64,000 nucleotides of DNA from Stentor roeselii (lineage: Eukaryota; Ciliophora; Heterotrichea; Heterotrichida; Stentoridae). Below, piece after piece: positions 50,084 to 60,066 of the stretch. Within the stretch, counting starts at the first letter, position 1; each line of letters begins with the position of its first letter. The position numbers and the translations under genes were made by a program. The DNA is taken from positions 55,304-119,303 of the forward strand of contig RSEH01000149.1 of NCBI GenBank assembly GCA_006503475.1, written 5' to 3'. The notes beneath the pieces are model-generated. The model was not told where the DNA came from and searched no databases. It saw nothing but the letters and a program-made list of their open reading frames with translations.

Positions 50084-51364
50084 CTAATTTATTTTACCAA
50101 TTATTGAATGTAGGTTTGCAAGGTCTTTTCTTGCGATTTCAGAAACTGGGAGGAATTGGTTTAGCTGAGATTTTAGGTAGGTTAGGTCGTTTCGACTTGA
50201 GGCTGTTTCGAGGTCGTTGAAAAATTTGAGTCTTTTACGGGGAGATTTCCAGATCGCTGTTTGGCTTTTAACTTTGGTCAGCAACATTAAAGCCTTTTGT
50301 TTCCTGATCCCAATATGAACATTACACGCCTCTTCCCCAGATAATGCAGCCCTACAGCATGTTTCAAAGCAACAAATTTCCCTTCTTCCAGTCCAAAACT
50401 CTTTAAAATCCTTCAGCCTGACAACAAGCCCTCCTGACAACCCAATCAAAACCTTCTGCACAGTCTTCTCATCAAAAGGAAATCCAAACTTCTGCAAAAC
50501 TTTTTGCATTTGAAAGAATCCAATTTCAAGTTTCGCATTTGCAAAAATTTTAAAAGCCTCAAAAAAATCATCAAAACTTGTTTTAAGCCTTTCCCTTAAG
50601 TTCTCAACAAGACTTTCCTTCATTGAAAACTTTGGACTTTTCTTAGTTTCCAAGACTTCCGATCTCAAAGGAAAAAAATTTGTTTCTGCTCTTTCCAAGT
50701 CAGACTCAAGAAAAGGAAGAGAAAATTTTTTACTATCAGGAAAAAGACTTAAAAACCTCGAAATTGGAACTTGTGAGTCGTGAAAGACTTTAGAAAAAAA
50801 GAGAAAAGCTTGAGTTTCTCGAATCATGAAGACTCGAGTGAAGTCTGATGCTGATATCAGACCGTCTTTGTCGTGGTCTAAGGAAATGATCACTGAATCT
50901 ATTGAACTTTGACTGATTTGCTTTGAAATCACTTCGATTATGATACGGATCTCGACATCTATTATTTCTTCGCAGGTCTTGGATTTCATTGTTTTTTTCA
51001 TGTCTTGGATTTTTATGATTGTCATGTTTTTACTGTTGTGGTTCCTCCCTAGGACTTCGAATACGTTTTGAACGTCTTCTTGGAGGAATGGGATCATCAC
51101 GAAATTTAAAAAATTGCAAAAATCTCTTGTTGTGCAGAAATCTCCTGAGTGTTTCTGAAGAATAGCGAATCCAGCACTTAAAGTCCTAAACAATTTCTTC
51201 ATCGAGTACTTGAGTTTAACTAAAAAGATATAAGCCTCATGTATCTTACAAAAGCTCGAAAGTCCACAAGAACTAAGCCGTCTTAGGCGAGTACAAGTAA
51301 GAATTTTACATTTTTCACTGATCATCTTGCGACTCTGTACTGAATCTGAGCGAGACGTTATCAT
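50084..51364 (-). CDS. EF-hand-containing protein, unknown family
   Basis: Starting at the ATG at 51362-51364 gives 426 residues; the open frame continues upstream only to a TTG. One canonical EF-hand loop is seen (DHDKDGLISASDF, about 163-175), within helical regions that suggest a CDPK-regulatory or calcineurin-B-like arrangement. A second EF-hand-like helix pair lies at about 290-330. There is a CCFETCCR segment near 345. No kinase domain or signal peptide. Function is unknown. Confidence 0.7.
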   Translation of the reverse strand: MITSRSDSVQSRKMISEKCKILTCTRLRRLSSCGLSSFCKIHEAYIFLVKLKYSMKKLFRTLSAGFAILQKHSGDFCTTRDFCNFLNFVMIPFLQEDVQNVFEVLGRNHNSKNMTIIKIQDMKKTMKSKTCEEIIDVEIRIIIEVISKQISQSSIDSVIISLDHDKDGLISASDFTRVFMIRETQAFLFFSKVFHDSQVPISRFLSLFPDSKKFSLPFLESDLERAETNFFPLRSEVLETKKSPKFSMKESLVENLRERLKTSFDDFFEAFKIFANAKLEIGFFQMQKVLQKFGFPFDEKTVQKVLIGLSGGLVVRLKDFKEFWTGRREICCFETCCRAALSGEEACNVHIGIRKQKALMLLTKVKSQTAIWKSPRKRLKFFNDLETASSRNDLTYLKSQLNQFLPVSEIARKDLANLHSIIGKIN

Positions 51365-51614
51365 ATTTATAAAAACTAACAAAATCTAATATATTAAAAC
51401 CCTTAAAACCTAAAAATTTTTTAAAGTTTTTTATGAATGGCCTTCAAGAAGATCAACTTTGGACTTTGGACTTTCTGTTGTAATGGTTTAATATTAATGA
51501 AGAGTCAGAAGGTCGATACCTTGAATTTTTCTCTTTTCTATCTGAGACCTGTTTGTTTTTTTAATCCTCTTCAATTTTTTTTCGCATTTTTTCGCTGTGA
51601 GCCGCGATGATATA

Positions 51615-52808
51615 ATGTATCTTATTGACAACACTGTTCGTAGGAACTGGAAAAGTCTTAAAATTCAACAGGCTCCTCCGAAAATCAGCTTTTGCTCTGT
51701 TTACATGACAAGCTCAGCGCTACTTGCTGGAAGTATGACAGGCGAGCTCCACATCTTTCAGGTGGAAACACTTTCAAAGCTGCCTGGTCTTAAAATCCAT
51801 GAACAAGCGATATTTGGTATCTTGGCCTCGTCCTCGCTTGATTATATCATCACTGCTGGCAAGGACAACAAAATAATGGTGACCAGAAGCCTTTCAATCG
51901 GCGGCTGCGAACTCTTGGCTAAAGTCGATTCAGGCCTTTACGGTTTTTCATATTGTCCCTTTTCAAGCGACCTTCTCTATAGCACAAAGTCGAGGACCTT
52001 GACAATCCAAAACATCTTAAAAGGTTCTAAGTTCGAGTTGGTCACCAGCCACAATTTATCCCTTTTGTCCCCATCAAAGACGTTCAAATACGTCGCGGCA
52101 GCAGGGACCCATCCTTCACTTTTTTTAATGAGAACTGAAGTGAAAAAAATCGAAACTTTACATCTAAAAAATGAGATTTTAGCTCATTTTCAATTCACTT
52201 CAGACGAAACTCGTTTAGTGGCCTCGACAACCTGCGGGCGACTGATGATAATTGACAGCTTTTCTCAGCAGATCCTTAAAAAAGCACTTATTTCCAACTC
52301 TAGTATCAGGCACTTTGAATTCACAAAAGAAAGAATTTTTACAGTTTGCAGTGAATCATTGAAAACCTTTGATTTTGACCTTGTTTGTCAAAAGACTTCA
52401 GAATTTTTAAACCCAGGTTTTGTTTCAGTCACTTTTGATGAAAAATTCTTGATTTTGGTTGAAAATTGGAAAGTTGTTAAAAAAGTTGAAATTTTCAGTG
52501 ATTTGCAGGTAAAGGCATGGGTGCAGGACTCGCATGAAACCTGCAAATGGAATGGGTCGGATTTCTTTGTGAGTGTAGGGGATGATTACTTGGTCAGGGT
52601 ATGGGATTCTGGCAAATCGAATCTGTTGATGGTCTTCGGGTATCATCGAGAAATGGTGACAAGTATTTCTGTTAAGGTTCGGATTTTAGTCACTTGCACA
52701 AAAGCCTCGTTTTATGTTTTAAATTTGGAAAATAACAGAAGGTATTCACGAAGGTCGAAATTAAGTATTTTCTTGATGATGAGGAACAGAACTTTAAGAC
52801 TAGCTTAA
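51615..52808 (+). CDS. WD40-repeat protein, possible C-terminal frame change
   Basis: The first in-frame ATG is at 51615, giving about 397 residues with degenerate WD repeats (blades around SSLDYIITAGKDNKIMV, VGDDYLVRVWDSG). The last 25 codons are Arg-rich and unlike a blade (NNRRYSRRSKL). From about 52735 another frame reads KVFTKVEIKYFLDDEEQNF and ends with TAG at 52816-52818, which looks like a proper blade end. A one-base indel, a programmed shift or an unusual intron could explain it. Function unknown beyond WD40 scaffolding. Confidence 0.65.
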   Translation: MYLIDNTVRRNWKSLKIQQAPPKISFCSVYMTSSALLAGSMTGELHIFQVETLSKLPGLKIHEQAIFGILASSSLDYIITAGKDNKIMVTRSLSIGGCELLAKVDSGLYGFSYCPFSSDLLYSTKSRTLTIQNILKGSKFELVTSHNLSLLSPSKTFKYVAAAGTHPSLFLMRTEVKKIETLHLKNEILAHFQFTSDETRLVASTTCGRLMIIDSFSQQILKKALISNSSIRHFEFTKERIFTVCSESLKTFDFDLVCQKTSEFLNPGFVSVTFDEKFLILVENWKVVKKVEIFSDLQVKAWVQDSHETCKWNGSDFFVSVGDDYLVRVWDSGKSNLLMVFGYHREMVTSISVKVRILVTCTKASFYVLNLENNRRYSRRSKLSIFLMMRNRTLRLA

Positions 52809-52969
52809 AAATTCTTTAGATAATCTTTCAATATTTCAACTTTAACGATTTTCATAATTTTAAATCTTTTAAAACTCTTATTCCAAGATTTTCAAATGTC
52901 TTAAAAATTCTTCAACCATTCAAACAAATCAATTCTTATATCTCAAACAAAATTTTTAATCATCAATAA

Positions 52970-53941
52970 ATGACCTGCAGCTCAGCCCGAAACGTGGTGG
53001 TCGAAGAGATGGAAGCCCTTTTAAAGTTCATCGAGGAAGAGAACTCAAACTACGAAAGAGAAAGAAACGAGCTGAAATCTCAGTTCCACAGTCGTCCACA
53101 AGAAGAGCGAAACATCGTGAAAGACATTTTCGTGATGCACTCAGAGTTCGACTCAGGCGTCTCGAAGATAAAAGAAATCGTTGAAGAACTTTCCCAGATC
53201 CCAACAGACAAATCAACAAAAACAACGAAAGCAGAAGACCTTGCATCTCAAATCGTGATAATGCAAGCTTCTCTCATTAGAAAACATGACATTCTCCAGA
53301 AGTTCCTAGTCCAAAAGATCAAATATCAACGACTTTCTGAAGAAGCTAATACGAAAGCCTCACAAATCAACGCGGAAAATGATGAACTTCGGTTTAAATG
53401 TAGTGAAATTGAGAATTTCGAACATTCTAACATTTTTAACAAGAAGATCAAGTTTTTAAACAGTGAAATTGTGAGACTTAGTAGTCTTGTGTCTTTTGAA
53501 GGGGATTTTGAGACTTTAGAGGTAAAACCTTCTGATATTTGGGAAGAAAATGTTTCGGGATTGACTGAAAAAGAAGCTGGATACAAGATGAGCAAGTTAA
53601 ATGCAGAGAATAAAAGACTTGAAGAAGAAATTTCGAATTTTCATTCAAAGTATCTGAACAGGGAGCAGTACTTGAAACTAAAAAAAGAAGTCGATGGAAA
53701 AGAAAGAAAAGTCGAAGATTTAAGAAGAAAGTTGAAAAGAATGACTGATGAATCCAGGGGAAAGACTCCTGCTAACTTGAAGGTACTTGACTCAATTGTC
53801 GCAAGGGTACCGGCTTATGTGAAGCCTGAAAATAAGTCGCCTCGAACTGGTACTTCAAGGAACAGCACCTTGCTTAGAGATATCGAAGCTAGTCTTAGTC
53901 GGGTCAGAGCGATTGCCTCTCCAGGCCCTAAAAACCTTTAA
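52970..53941 (+). CDS. Coiled-coil protein, unknown
   Basis: The 323-residue protein is charged and helical from about 10 to 265, with coiled-coil heptads, and ends in a basic Ser/Pro tail (NKSPRTGTSRNST, IASPGPKNL). No family is recognised. It converges with the seven-helix gene across an 11-bp gap. Function is unknown. Confidence 0.75.
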   Translation: MTCSSARNVVVEEMEALLKFIEEENSNYERERNELKSQFHSRPQEERNIVKDIFVMHSEFDSGVSKIKEIVEELSQIPTDKSTKTTKAEDLASQIVIMQASLIRKHDILQKFLVQKIKYQRLSEEANTKASQINAENDELRFKCSEIENFEHSNIFNKKIKFLNSEIVRLSSLVSFEGDFETLEVKPSDIWEENVSGLTEKEAGYKMSKLNAENKRLEEEISNFHSKYLNREQYLKLKKEVDGKERKVEDLRRKLKRMTDESRGKTPANLKVLDSIVARVPAYVKPENKSPRTGTSRNSTLLRDIEASLSRVRAIASPGPKNL

Positions 53942-53952
53942 GTTATTTTAAG

Positions 53953-54854
53953 TCATTCGTTGATACCTTCTTGGTTTAAACTCTCCTCATTCATGTATTG
54001 AGTGAAATCAAGGGACTCTCTTAAAAATACTACAAAATCAGACTGGTCATGTTTTCGCGAATACCAGAAAACAAAACTGATCAAGACGAAAGGAACGACG
54101 TATGTGAAAAACCTGTCAATTAAAAACACTGCGAAACTTGCATCTATTTCTTCCATGTCAAGATAACTGCAGGTATCCAGGTCTAGACTAAACTGGACTA
54201 AAACAGCAGCTATATTAAAAACGCCTTCGATAACAATTAACAATACAAGAAGCCTGTTTAAATCTTACCACATGTCTCTGATATTTTCTCGATATTTTCT
54301 ATTATCCAAAGCATTTTTCATTGATTTTAAAGTATAAGAAACTCTTAAAGCTATGTAGAAATAAATAGCGATAAGAATAAGACCTAACACCCTGGAGGTT
54401 ATTAAAATTGGATCATGGCAGTTCCGATATGTTTTTTCATTGTTTATCAGAGAAACTGTGAAATAAATCGTCATTCCTGCAAGAATCGTGAAGACTAAGA
54501 AGATTCCAGCTTTGAGGACTCGAGATGATAAGTTTTGAAGACCTTCTCCTTTTAGTTCACTTACGAAAAAGTAAGCGATTAGACAGTATTGAAGGTAGTA
54601 AAAAAAATCAACGAAGATAAACAAGTCGTCGATTTCTTGGGTTATTAGAAAATAATGAGACCCGCATGATACAAAATAAAAAAATTGGTTTGCTTGTATA
54701 AAAAGGATTAAACGATAGGATTGCTTTTTAGTTGTTATGTAAAGCATCAGCTGGTAGGCCTGATTAGATTTACTGAGACTGCTGATAGTGTTATAAAAAT
54801 TATGCTGAAGGAAAGGCTCGAGTAGCAGATGTGACTTGAAGCTTTGCAGAACAT
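53953..54854 (-). CDS. Seven-helix membrane protein, unknown family
   Basis: Exon 3 (53953-54253) and exon 2 (54269-54759) are joined by a clear 15-nt intron. Using an ATG at 54854 and a candidate 14-nt intron (54760-54773) adds residues 1-27 and completes a first helix (SLSFSIIFITLSAVS...YQLMLYI), giving seven hydrophobic helices and 290 residues. Without that step the protein would start at 54747 with six helices. It could be a GPCR or a TOM1/THH1-like protein; no diagnostic motif was seen. The tail is acidic. Confidence 0.6.
54254..54268 (-). other. 15-nt intron in the seven-helix gene
   Basis: Read on the minus strand: GTAAGATTTAAACAG, phase 2, with A at position 10. It joins ...RENIRDMW to LLVLLIVIEG, continuing the helix pattern. 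Confidence 0.85.
54760..54773 (-). other. Candidate 14-nt intron in the seven-helix gene
   Basis: Read on the minus strand: GTAAATCTAATCAG, phase 0. It is the only way found to reach an ATG and complete the first helix. It is one base shorter than all other introns here, so it may be a sequencing indel. Confidence 0.45.
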
Positions 54855-55030
54855 TGCTTTAATTAATTATTATTGGAAAGATGATCATTTGAAAATCTTT
54901 AAAGAAAAGAATCTTACAAATATTACATTTTTCAAGTATTCTTTAAATCAATCCTGGAAATCTTGTCAATTTCTTAATACTTCATTATTCTAGAACCATG
55001 TCTTCTTAACTCCCAAAATTATCTATTTAA

Positions 55031-55723
55031 TCAATTCGGAAATCCAGAAGTCCCAGCAAGTGCATTTTCCAAGTCCTCATAAGCCGATTTCTGTAACAAC
55101 TGAGTATTTTGCAGCCTTTGAATAAGTTCCAATTCTTCCTGCTCCATCCTTGCAACTTCTTCTTCCCGATCCCTTCTAACTTTATTTTCTTCTTCAATCT
55201 TCTTTTCATTTTCAATCCTCGCTTTTTCTCTCTTTTCTTCAATCATCCTTCTTCTTCTTTCTTCCGCATCTTTTAGTTGATTTTTGATGGAATTTTTCAA
55301 TGAAATCTTTTCAGCGAGTTCTTCAGTTCTTTGAACTTCGATGGCTTTTTGGTAGTCTTCCTTCGCTTTTTTAAGCTGTTGTACATCTTTATAAGCTTTA
55401 GAAAAGCGATACTGGTTTGCCTGGTCTTTAATGTTCTTCGCTCGTTCTCTGTTTTTCCGGTTTTCTTCCATTTTCTGGCTTTCGATGTCCTGCTGCATTC
55501 TTCTCGCTTCTTCTCTTTGCCTTTGCTTTTCCTCGTTTCTTTTACGAGCTTCCATGATTTCTTGAGCCTTTCGACGGGTTTCTTCGATTTTCTTCATCGC
55601 TTTCATTTCTTCCTGCTTCAGTAAAGCGATACGGTTCGCAAGAAGTCGAGCGTCCTCGTCAGCTTGCTTTCTCATTTGCTTAGCTTCAGCGAGTTTCGCT
55701 TTATCAGTGTACTCCTGACTCAT
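55031..55723 (-). CDS. Highly charged helical protein
   Basis: The 230-residue protein is nearly all Glu/Lys/Arg/Gln/Ala and predicted as one long helix or coiled coil (about 5-215). It has an unstructured tail (NALAGTSGFPN). It is similar in composition to ciliary or striated-rootlet proteins, but sequence of this kind matches by composition too easily for a family call. Function is unknown. Confidence 0.75.
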   Translation of the reverse strand: MSQEYTDKAKLAEAKQMRKQADEDARLLANRIALLKQEEMKAMKKIEETRRKAQEIMEARKRNEEKQRQREEARRMQQDIESQKMEENRKNRERAKNIKDQANQYRFSKAYKDVQQLKKAKEDYQKAIEVQRTEELAEKISLKNSIKNQLKDAEERRRRMIEEKREKARIENEKKIEEENKVRRDREEEVARMEQEELELIQRLQNTQLLQKSAYEDLENALAGTSGFPN

Positions 55724-56114
55724 AATTTAAATATGATCACTTTCATATAAATGGTTCTGACGGTTTGAATCAACCTTTAGGATTTTTTTTAATGAAGGAA
55801 GAGGTGAAGGGTGAAAAGTGAAATGTGAAAAAAAAGGTTCATAGAAGATAAGTTTTATGTTAAAAGTTTTACGAAAGGTTTGATTTTTGATGGGTTGGAA
55901 AATAAGAGTTTTCTGCAGATTATGGAAAAGTACTAGTTTTAATATGGTTTAATAATCAATCTAAAAAAGCTACACCCTAACACATCTTCAAACAATCCAC
56001 TTTCATCATCCCCAAAACCTCAAAAAATCTCCACCCCCGAAATTCCAAATCCAAAAAACCTTTCTAGAACCCCTAATCCTCTCCATGAATTTCATGGAAA
56101 TGGCGGCTTAATAA
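55724..56114. other. Non-coding interval
   Basis: AT-rich divergent spacer between the helical-protein gene and 14-3-3. No open frame or RNA was seen. Confidence 0.6.
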
Positions 56115-56861
56115 ATGGGACTACTCGAAAACCTAGGAAACCTTTCAAAGCAAGAACTTCTGCTGCTTAGTCGAATGGCAGAGCAATCTGAAAGATACGA
56201 CGAGATGATCGACTACGTGCGTCATTTCATTCCAAAGTGCACAAGCGAGTTTACAGACGACGAGAGAAACATTATTTCCGTCGCTTTCAAGAATGTGGTA
56301 GGAAATCGCAGAACTGCCTGGCGCGTGCTGCACTCGATCGAGTCTAAAGAAGGAAAACGCGGCAATGAGGAGAACAAGGCCCGAGCAGTGGCTTACAAGG
56401 AGAAGGTCGAAGGGGAACTTCGAAGTTTCTGTAGAGAGATCTTGAGGATCATTGACAGTGACTTGTTGCCTAAAGTTACTTCGGATGAAGGGAAAGTCTT
56501 TTTCATTAAGATGAAGGGAGACTATTATCGATATATTTGTGAATTCGCTCAGGGACAGTATAAAGATGACAGCTCGAAAAACGCACAGGAGAATTATCAG
56601 CAGGCTTTGAATATTGCGGAACAGGCACTGGACTCTACTCACCCGAGCAGGATTGGACTTGCTTTGAACTTCTCGGTGTTTAATTATGAGATACTTGGAC
56701 AACATGCTTCTGCTATTTCTATTGCTCAGAAAGCCTTTGATGATGGAATTGCTAACTTGGAAAATGTTACTGATGAACAGGCTTATAAGGAGTCTACTAT
56801 GATCTTGCAGCTTATTCGAGATAATATTTCGCTTTGGACTACTGATGCAGATGATAATTAG
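56115..56861 (+). CDS. 14-3-3 protein
   Basis: The 248-residue protein is a full-length 14-3-3: RTAWRVLHSIESKEGKRGN (helix 3), DYYRYICEFAQG, NIAEQALDSTHPSRIGLALNFSVFNYEILG (helix 7-8 region) and NISLWTTDADDN at the end. Arg and Tyr residues of the phosphopeptide groove are at their usual places (R-x...RY). These dimeric adaptors bind phosphoserine motifs on kinases and other proteins; here it could serve the CDPK-type kinases. The length matches the family. Confidence 0.97.
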   Translation: MGLLENLGNLSKQELLLLSRMAEQSERYDEMIDYVRHFIPKCTSEFTDDERNIISVAFKNVVGNRRTAWRVLHSIESKEGKRGNEENKARAVAYKEKVEGELRSFCREILRIIDSDLLPKVTSDEGKVFFIKMKGDYYRYICEFAQGQYKDDSSKNAQENYQQALNIAEQALDSTHPSRIGLALNFSVFNYEILGQHASAISIAQKAFDDGIANLENVTDEQAYKESTMILQLIRDNISLWTTDADDN

Positions 56862-57154
56862 TTAGGTAAGGTTAATTCTACTTGGTTCAGGTTGGGGATG
56901 GTTTGAGTTTATGGATTATGTTTAGGAATTTTATTTGTTTTAATAGATGTTTGAGATTGAGTTATTTTTGGATGTTTGAATTTTTTAAAGTTCTTGATTT
57001 TTTTAGGTGGTGCTTTTGAATCGCTTTAAATAGTTTTTTGTTTATCAGAAATGATTAAAGGTATCATTTGACCTTCATTACTCAATATGACCTCTAAAAA
57101 CTATTGAATGGCAGTCGTCAGTTCATGAGTCTTATCAACTATTAATTAGAATTA

Positions 57155-57511
57155 TTACTTAAGATGCTTTAAAAACACTCCGAACTCATCGAATTCTTCT
57201 TGAGTAATCGAATAAAACCCACTTCTCCCATTTCCAGAAATCGGTGAAGGGTCATCTCCATGAAACATCTGCACCTTCTCCTCATTAATTTTTAAAGTAA
57301 CAGCAAATTTTTCAATTCCTTTATTTTTTTTCCCATTGAATCTCGGAACCAAGGTGCGTTGAGATTTAATAGCTCTTAAAACTTTACTAGGTGACAAAAT
57401 CAAAGGACTTTTTGCATTATTCTTGAATTTTAGTGGCTGGTTAGGTTTTAAAGACTTAGAAACAGGTTTCTGATGATTCTTGACTTCTCTAGCTTTAGGA
57501 TTTGATGACAT
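57155..57511 (-). CDS. Small basic protein, unknown
   Basis: The 118-residue protein is Lys-rich in its first two thirds (KPVSKSLKPNQPLKFKN) and has a short acidic C-terminal part (ITQEEFDEFGVFLKHLK). No family is recognised. It lies downstream of the CDPK gene on the same strand, 43 bp from it. Codon use and position next to real genes favour a real product, but homology evidence is absent. Confidence 0.55.
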   Translation of the reverse strand: MSSNPKAREVKNHQKPVSKSLKPNQPLKFKNNAKSPLILSPSKVLRAIKSQRTLVPRFNGKKNKGIEKFAVTLKINEEKVQMFHGDDPSPISGNGRSGFYSITQEEFDEFGVFLKHLK

Positions 57512-57554
57512 TTCTATGATTATAAGTTTTAAGTTGTTTTAAAAGACTACAGGT

Positions 57555-59009
57555 TCAAATCTTACTAAGGATGATCCTTTCGAACTCGTTGAAGTCGATT
57601 TGGCCATCGCCGTTCATGTCAACGATTTTAATGATTTCATTCCAAATCTTATCTTCGCAAATGTTTCCTCCAGCTAGGATTTTTTTTAGTTCAGAAGCGG
57701 AAATCGAACCGTTTGCATTATTGTCAAACATGTCAAATGCTCTTCTGAGAAATTGGGTGTTAGCGATTTTTCTGTAATCGAGAGTCGCTTTTATGAACTC
57801 GGAGTAGTCAACGAATCCTGAGTTGTCGCTGTCGACTTCTTGCATTATTTTCTTTACTTCGGCGTCAGCGGCTTCTTTTTCGTAGTATTTTTGGTAGTAG
57901 TCGAGCAGTTCTTCTTTGCTGAGCTTACCGTCACCGTTTTTGTCCATCTCTTTGAAGACTTTTCTTAGTTCTTTAGTGTCAGAAACAGAGACACATTGTG
58001 TGATAATAAAAGTACTAACTGCATCACGTAATTTCGACCCTTTATGAAAGTTTTTCAAACTATTCAACGTCAAGTCCAAAAATCCCTGATTCAAAGTTTG
58101 TCTCTCAGAAAACCTTCTAATCCAAGGATGTTCAAGAGCCTCTTGCGCTGAAAGTCTGGTCGAAGAAGGAGCCAACAAGGAACTAACCAGATCTTTAGCA
58201 TCATCAGAAATAGAATTCCATGCCTTATGCCTAAAATGATAATTGCTTTTCTTCACCTTCTCCAAAATCTCATTATCAGTCTGTCCATCAAAAGGAGGAT
58301 GTCCAGCAAGCAGTATAAACAAAAGAACTCCACAGCTCCAAAGGTCACATTTAGAATTATAAGTCCCTGAGAGTACTTCAGGTGCAATATAATAAGCAGT
58401 TCCCACAGCTCCCTTAGCAGTTTTAGAATTTTTCACCTGAACCGCAGTCCCAAAGTCAATAAGTTTAATATTCATGATATCATTCAACTCTTCCAACAGT
58501 ACATTTTCCGGTTTGATATCTCGATGAATAATTCCTCGATCATGAAGATAAGCAAGTGCCGAAAGCAGCTGTTGTAAAATAGTTGCCGCATGAGACTCTC
58601 CAAAGTTCTGTCTTTTTATAATCTCTCCAAAAAGCTCTCCCCCACTGCACTGTTCCATAACAATATAAAACTTCTTCGCCTCTTCGAAATACTCATAAAC
58701 CCGAACAATATTCGGGTGGTCTAAAGACCTTAAAATATCGATTTCTTCTTTTAACTTCTGTAAACTGGACTCAGACTGAGCAAGGTCTTTCCTGAAAATC
58801 TTTACTGCACGAATTTCATTTGTTTCTCTGTGAATCGCTTTACGTACCTCGCCAAAAGCTCCACTTCCTAAAGGCTTGCCAAGACGGTACTGGTCTAAAA
58901 AGTTGTTTTCATTTCTAACGATGAATAAACTTCCGTCAATTTTAAGTTTTTCAGGGTTCATGATTTTCGTAGTTTCGATTTTGTTGGTTTTGCAAAACCC
59001 GCAACCCAT
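57555..59009 (-). CDS. Calcium-dependent protein kinase (CDPK), canonical
   Basis: The 484-residue protein begins MGCGFC (predicted myristoyl/palmitoyl). Kinase domain at about 40-300: GSGAFGEV loop, AVKIF lysine, HRDIKPEN and DFGTA all intact, with the EVLSGTYNSKCDLWSCG segment. Then a linker and four EF-hands (DKNGDGKLSKEE, DSDNSGFVDYSE, DNNANGSISASE, DMNGDGQIDFNE). Calcium binding should open the autoinhibitory region. It contrasts with the pseudokinase paralogue at 30776. Its start lies 58 bp from the divergent coiled-coil gene. Confidence 0.95.
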   Translation of the reverse strand: MGCGFCKTNKIETTKIMNPEKLKIDGSLFIVRNENNFLDQYRLGKPLGSGAFGEVRKAIHRETNEIRAVKIFRKDLAQSESSLQKLKEEIDILRSLDHPNIVRVYEYFEEAKKFYIVMEQCSGGELFGEIIKRQNFGESHAATILQQLLSALAYLHDRGIIHRDIKPENVLLEELNDIMNIKLIDFGTAVQVKNSKTAKGAVGTAYYIAPEVLSGTYNSKCDLWSCGVLLFILLAGHPPFDGQTDNEILEKVKKSNYHFRHKAWNSISDDAKDLVSSLLAPSSTRLSAQEALEHPWIRRFSERQTLNQGFLDLTLNSLKNFHKGSKLRDAVSTFIITQCVSVSDTKELRKVFKEMDKNGDGKLSKEELLDYYQKYYEKEAADAEVKKIMQEVDSDNSGFVDYSEFIKATLDYRKIANTQFLRRAFDMFDNNANGSISASELKKILAGGNICEDKIWNEIIKIVDMNGDGQIDFNEFERIILSKI

Positions 59010-59067
59010 TTTTATAGTTTTTTGACTAAATAGCTTTTTTCACAGAGTTTTAAGAGTATTATAAATA

Positions 59068-60066
59068 ATGAGCCGGTCAAGTAAAAATACGGAAGTCTCA
59101 GCGGAAAAAACATTGTCACACAAACGATTTCTTAGCAGGGTTAATCGATCTGCTGTTCTTGAAGTCCCTTCGAACAACGGAAAAAAAACGAAAACTCATT
59201 CAAACAGCTCTTCAAGAATAAAAAAAATTCAAATTTCGCTTAACTCGCGCAATTTCTTACCTGAAGCTGAAAGTGTCGGGGAAGAAGGAACTGCTCAACA
59301 TATTCGCAGTCCTATTGTTAAAAGAGGAAAGTCTTCTAGTCAAAGCATGGATATTCTGCATCCCATTCCTGTTGAAATTTCGACGAAAAAGTCGTATCAA
59401 GAAAAAATCACGGCTTTGACTGTTGAAAACTCTGGCTTGAAACAGCAGGTTGGGTTTTATAAGGAACAGTTAAAAGTCTATCAGAAAACTATTTCTGACA
59501 TGTCTACGAAATATGAAAATGCTAAAGGGGAAAACTTGGAGATGGAGGAAAAAATCACTCAAATTTTGATTGAGAATCGCAAAATATTAGAGGAAAATGA
59601 GAAGTTAATTAATATGCTCAGGTTCCTTGAATCTGGACAGGGTTCTTTCGCCAACAAAGAATTCATCCAAGAAGCTCTCGAAGCGAAAATTTTAAGCATT
59701 GATCAAGACCGAGACGAAAAAGCTGAAAAGTACAAAAAAATACTGAATAAGTTGATTTCAACTCTTCAAGAATTCATCAACATGCAAGAGTGGGTTTTAT
59801 CCTTAGTCACTTCTCCTTATCCAAAACAGGAGCTGAATGAATCTGAGGAAAATTTAAAAAATCTTGTGGAAAGACTGCAGGTTGAAATAATTTACTACCA
59901 GTCTCAGCTAAGCAGTGAAAAAGTAGTAGAAAAGTCTTACTGCACTTCTTTGTCTAGCTCAGTTTTGTATAGTCCGCAAGTTTCACCGACTAAGACGATG
60001 AGATTCACAAACTTGCAGGAGTTTCTTTCTCCGCCTCACAATTCTTTGGTAAATATTGGTTTTTAA
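59068..60066 (+). CDS. Coiled-coil protein, unknown
   Basis: The 332-residue protein has a basic Ser-rich head (about 1-90), a coiled coil (about 110-210), another helical region (about 220-280) and a Ser/Pro tail. No family is recognised. It is divergent from the CDPK gene with a 58-bp spacer that must hold both promoters. Function is unknown. Confidence 0.75.
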   Translation: MSRSSKNTEVSAEKTLSHKRFLSRVNRSAVLEVPSNNGKKTKTHSNSSSRIKKIQISLNSRNFLPEAESVGEEGTAQHIRSPIVKRGKSSSQSMDILHPIPVEISTKKSYQEKITALTVENSGLKQQVGFYKEQLKVYQKTISDMSTKYENAKGENLEMEEKITQILIENRKILEENEKLINMLRFLESGQGSFANKEFIQEALEAKILSIDQDRDEKAEKYKKILNKLISTLQEFINMQEWVLSLVTSPYPKQELNESEENLKNLVERLQVEIIYYQSQLSSEKVVEKSYCTSLSSSVLYSPQVSPTKTMRFTNLQEFLSPPHNSLVNIGF

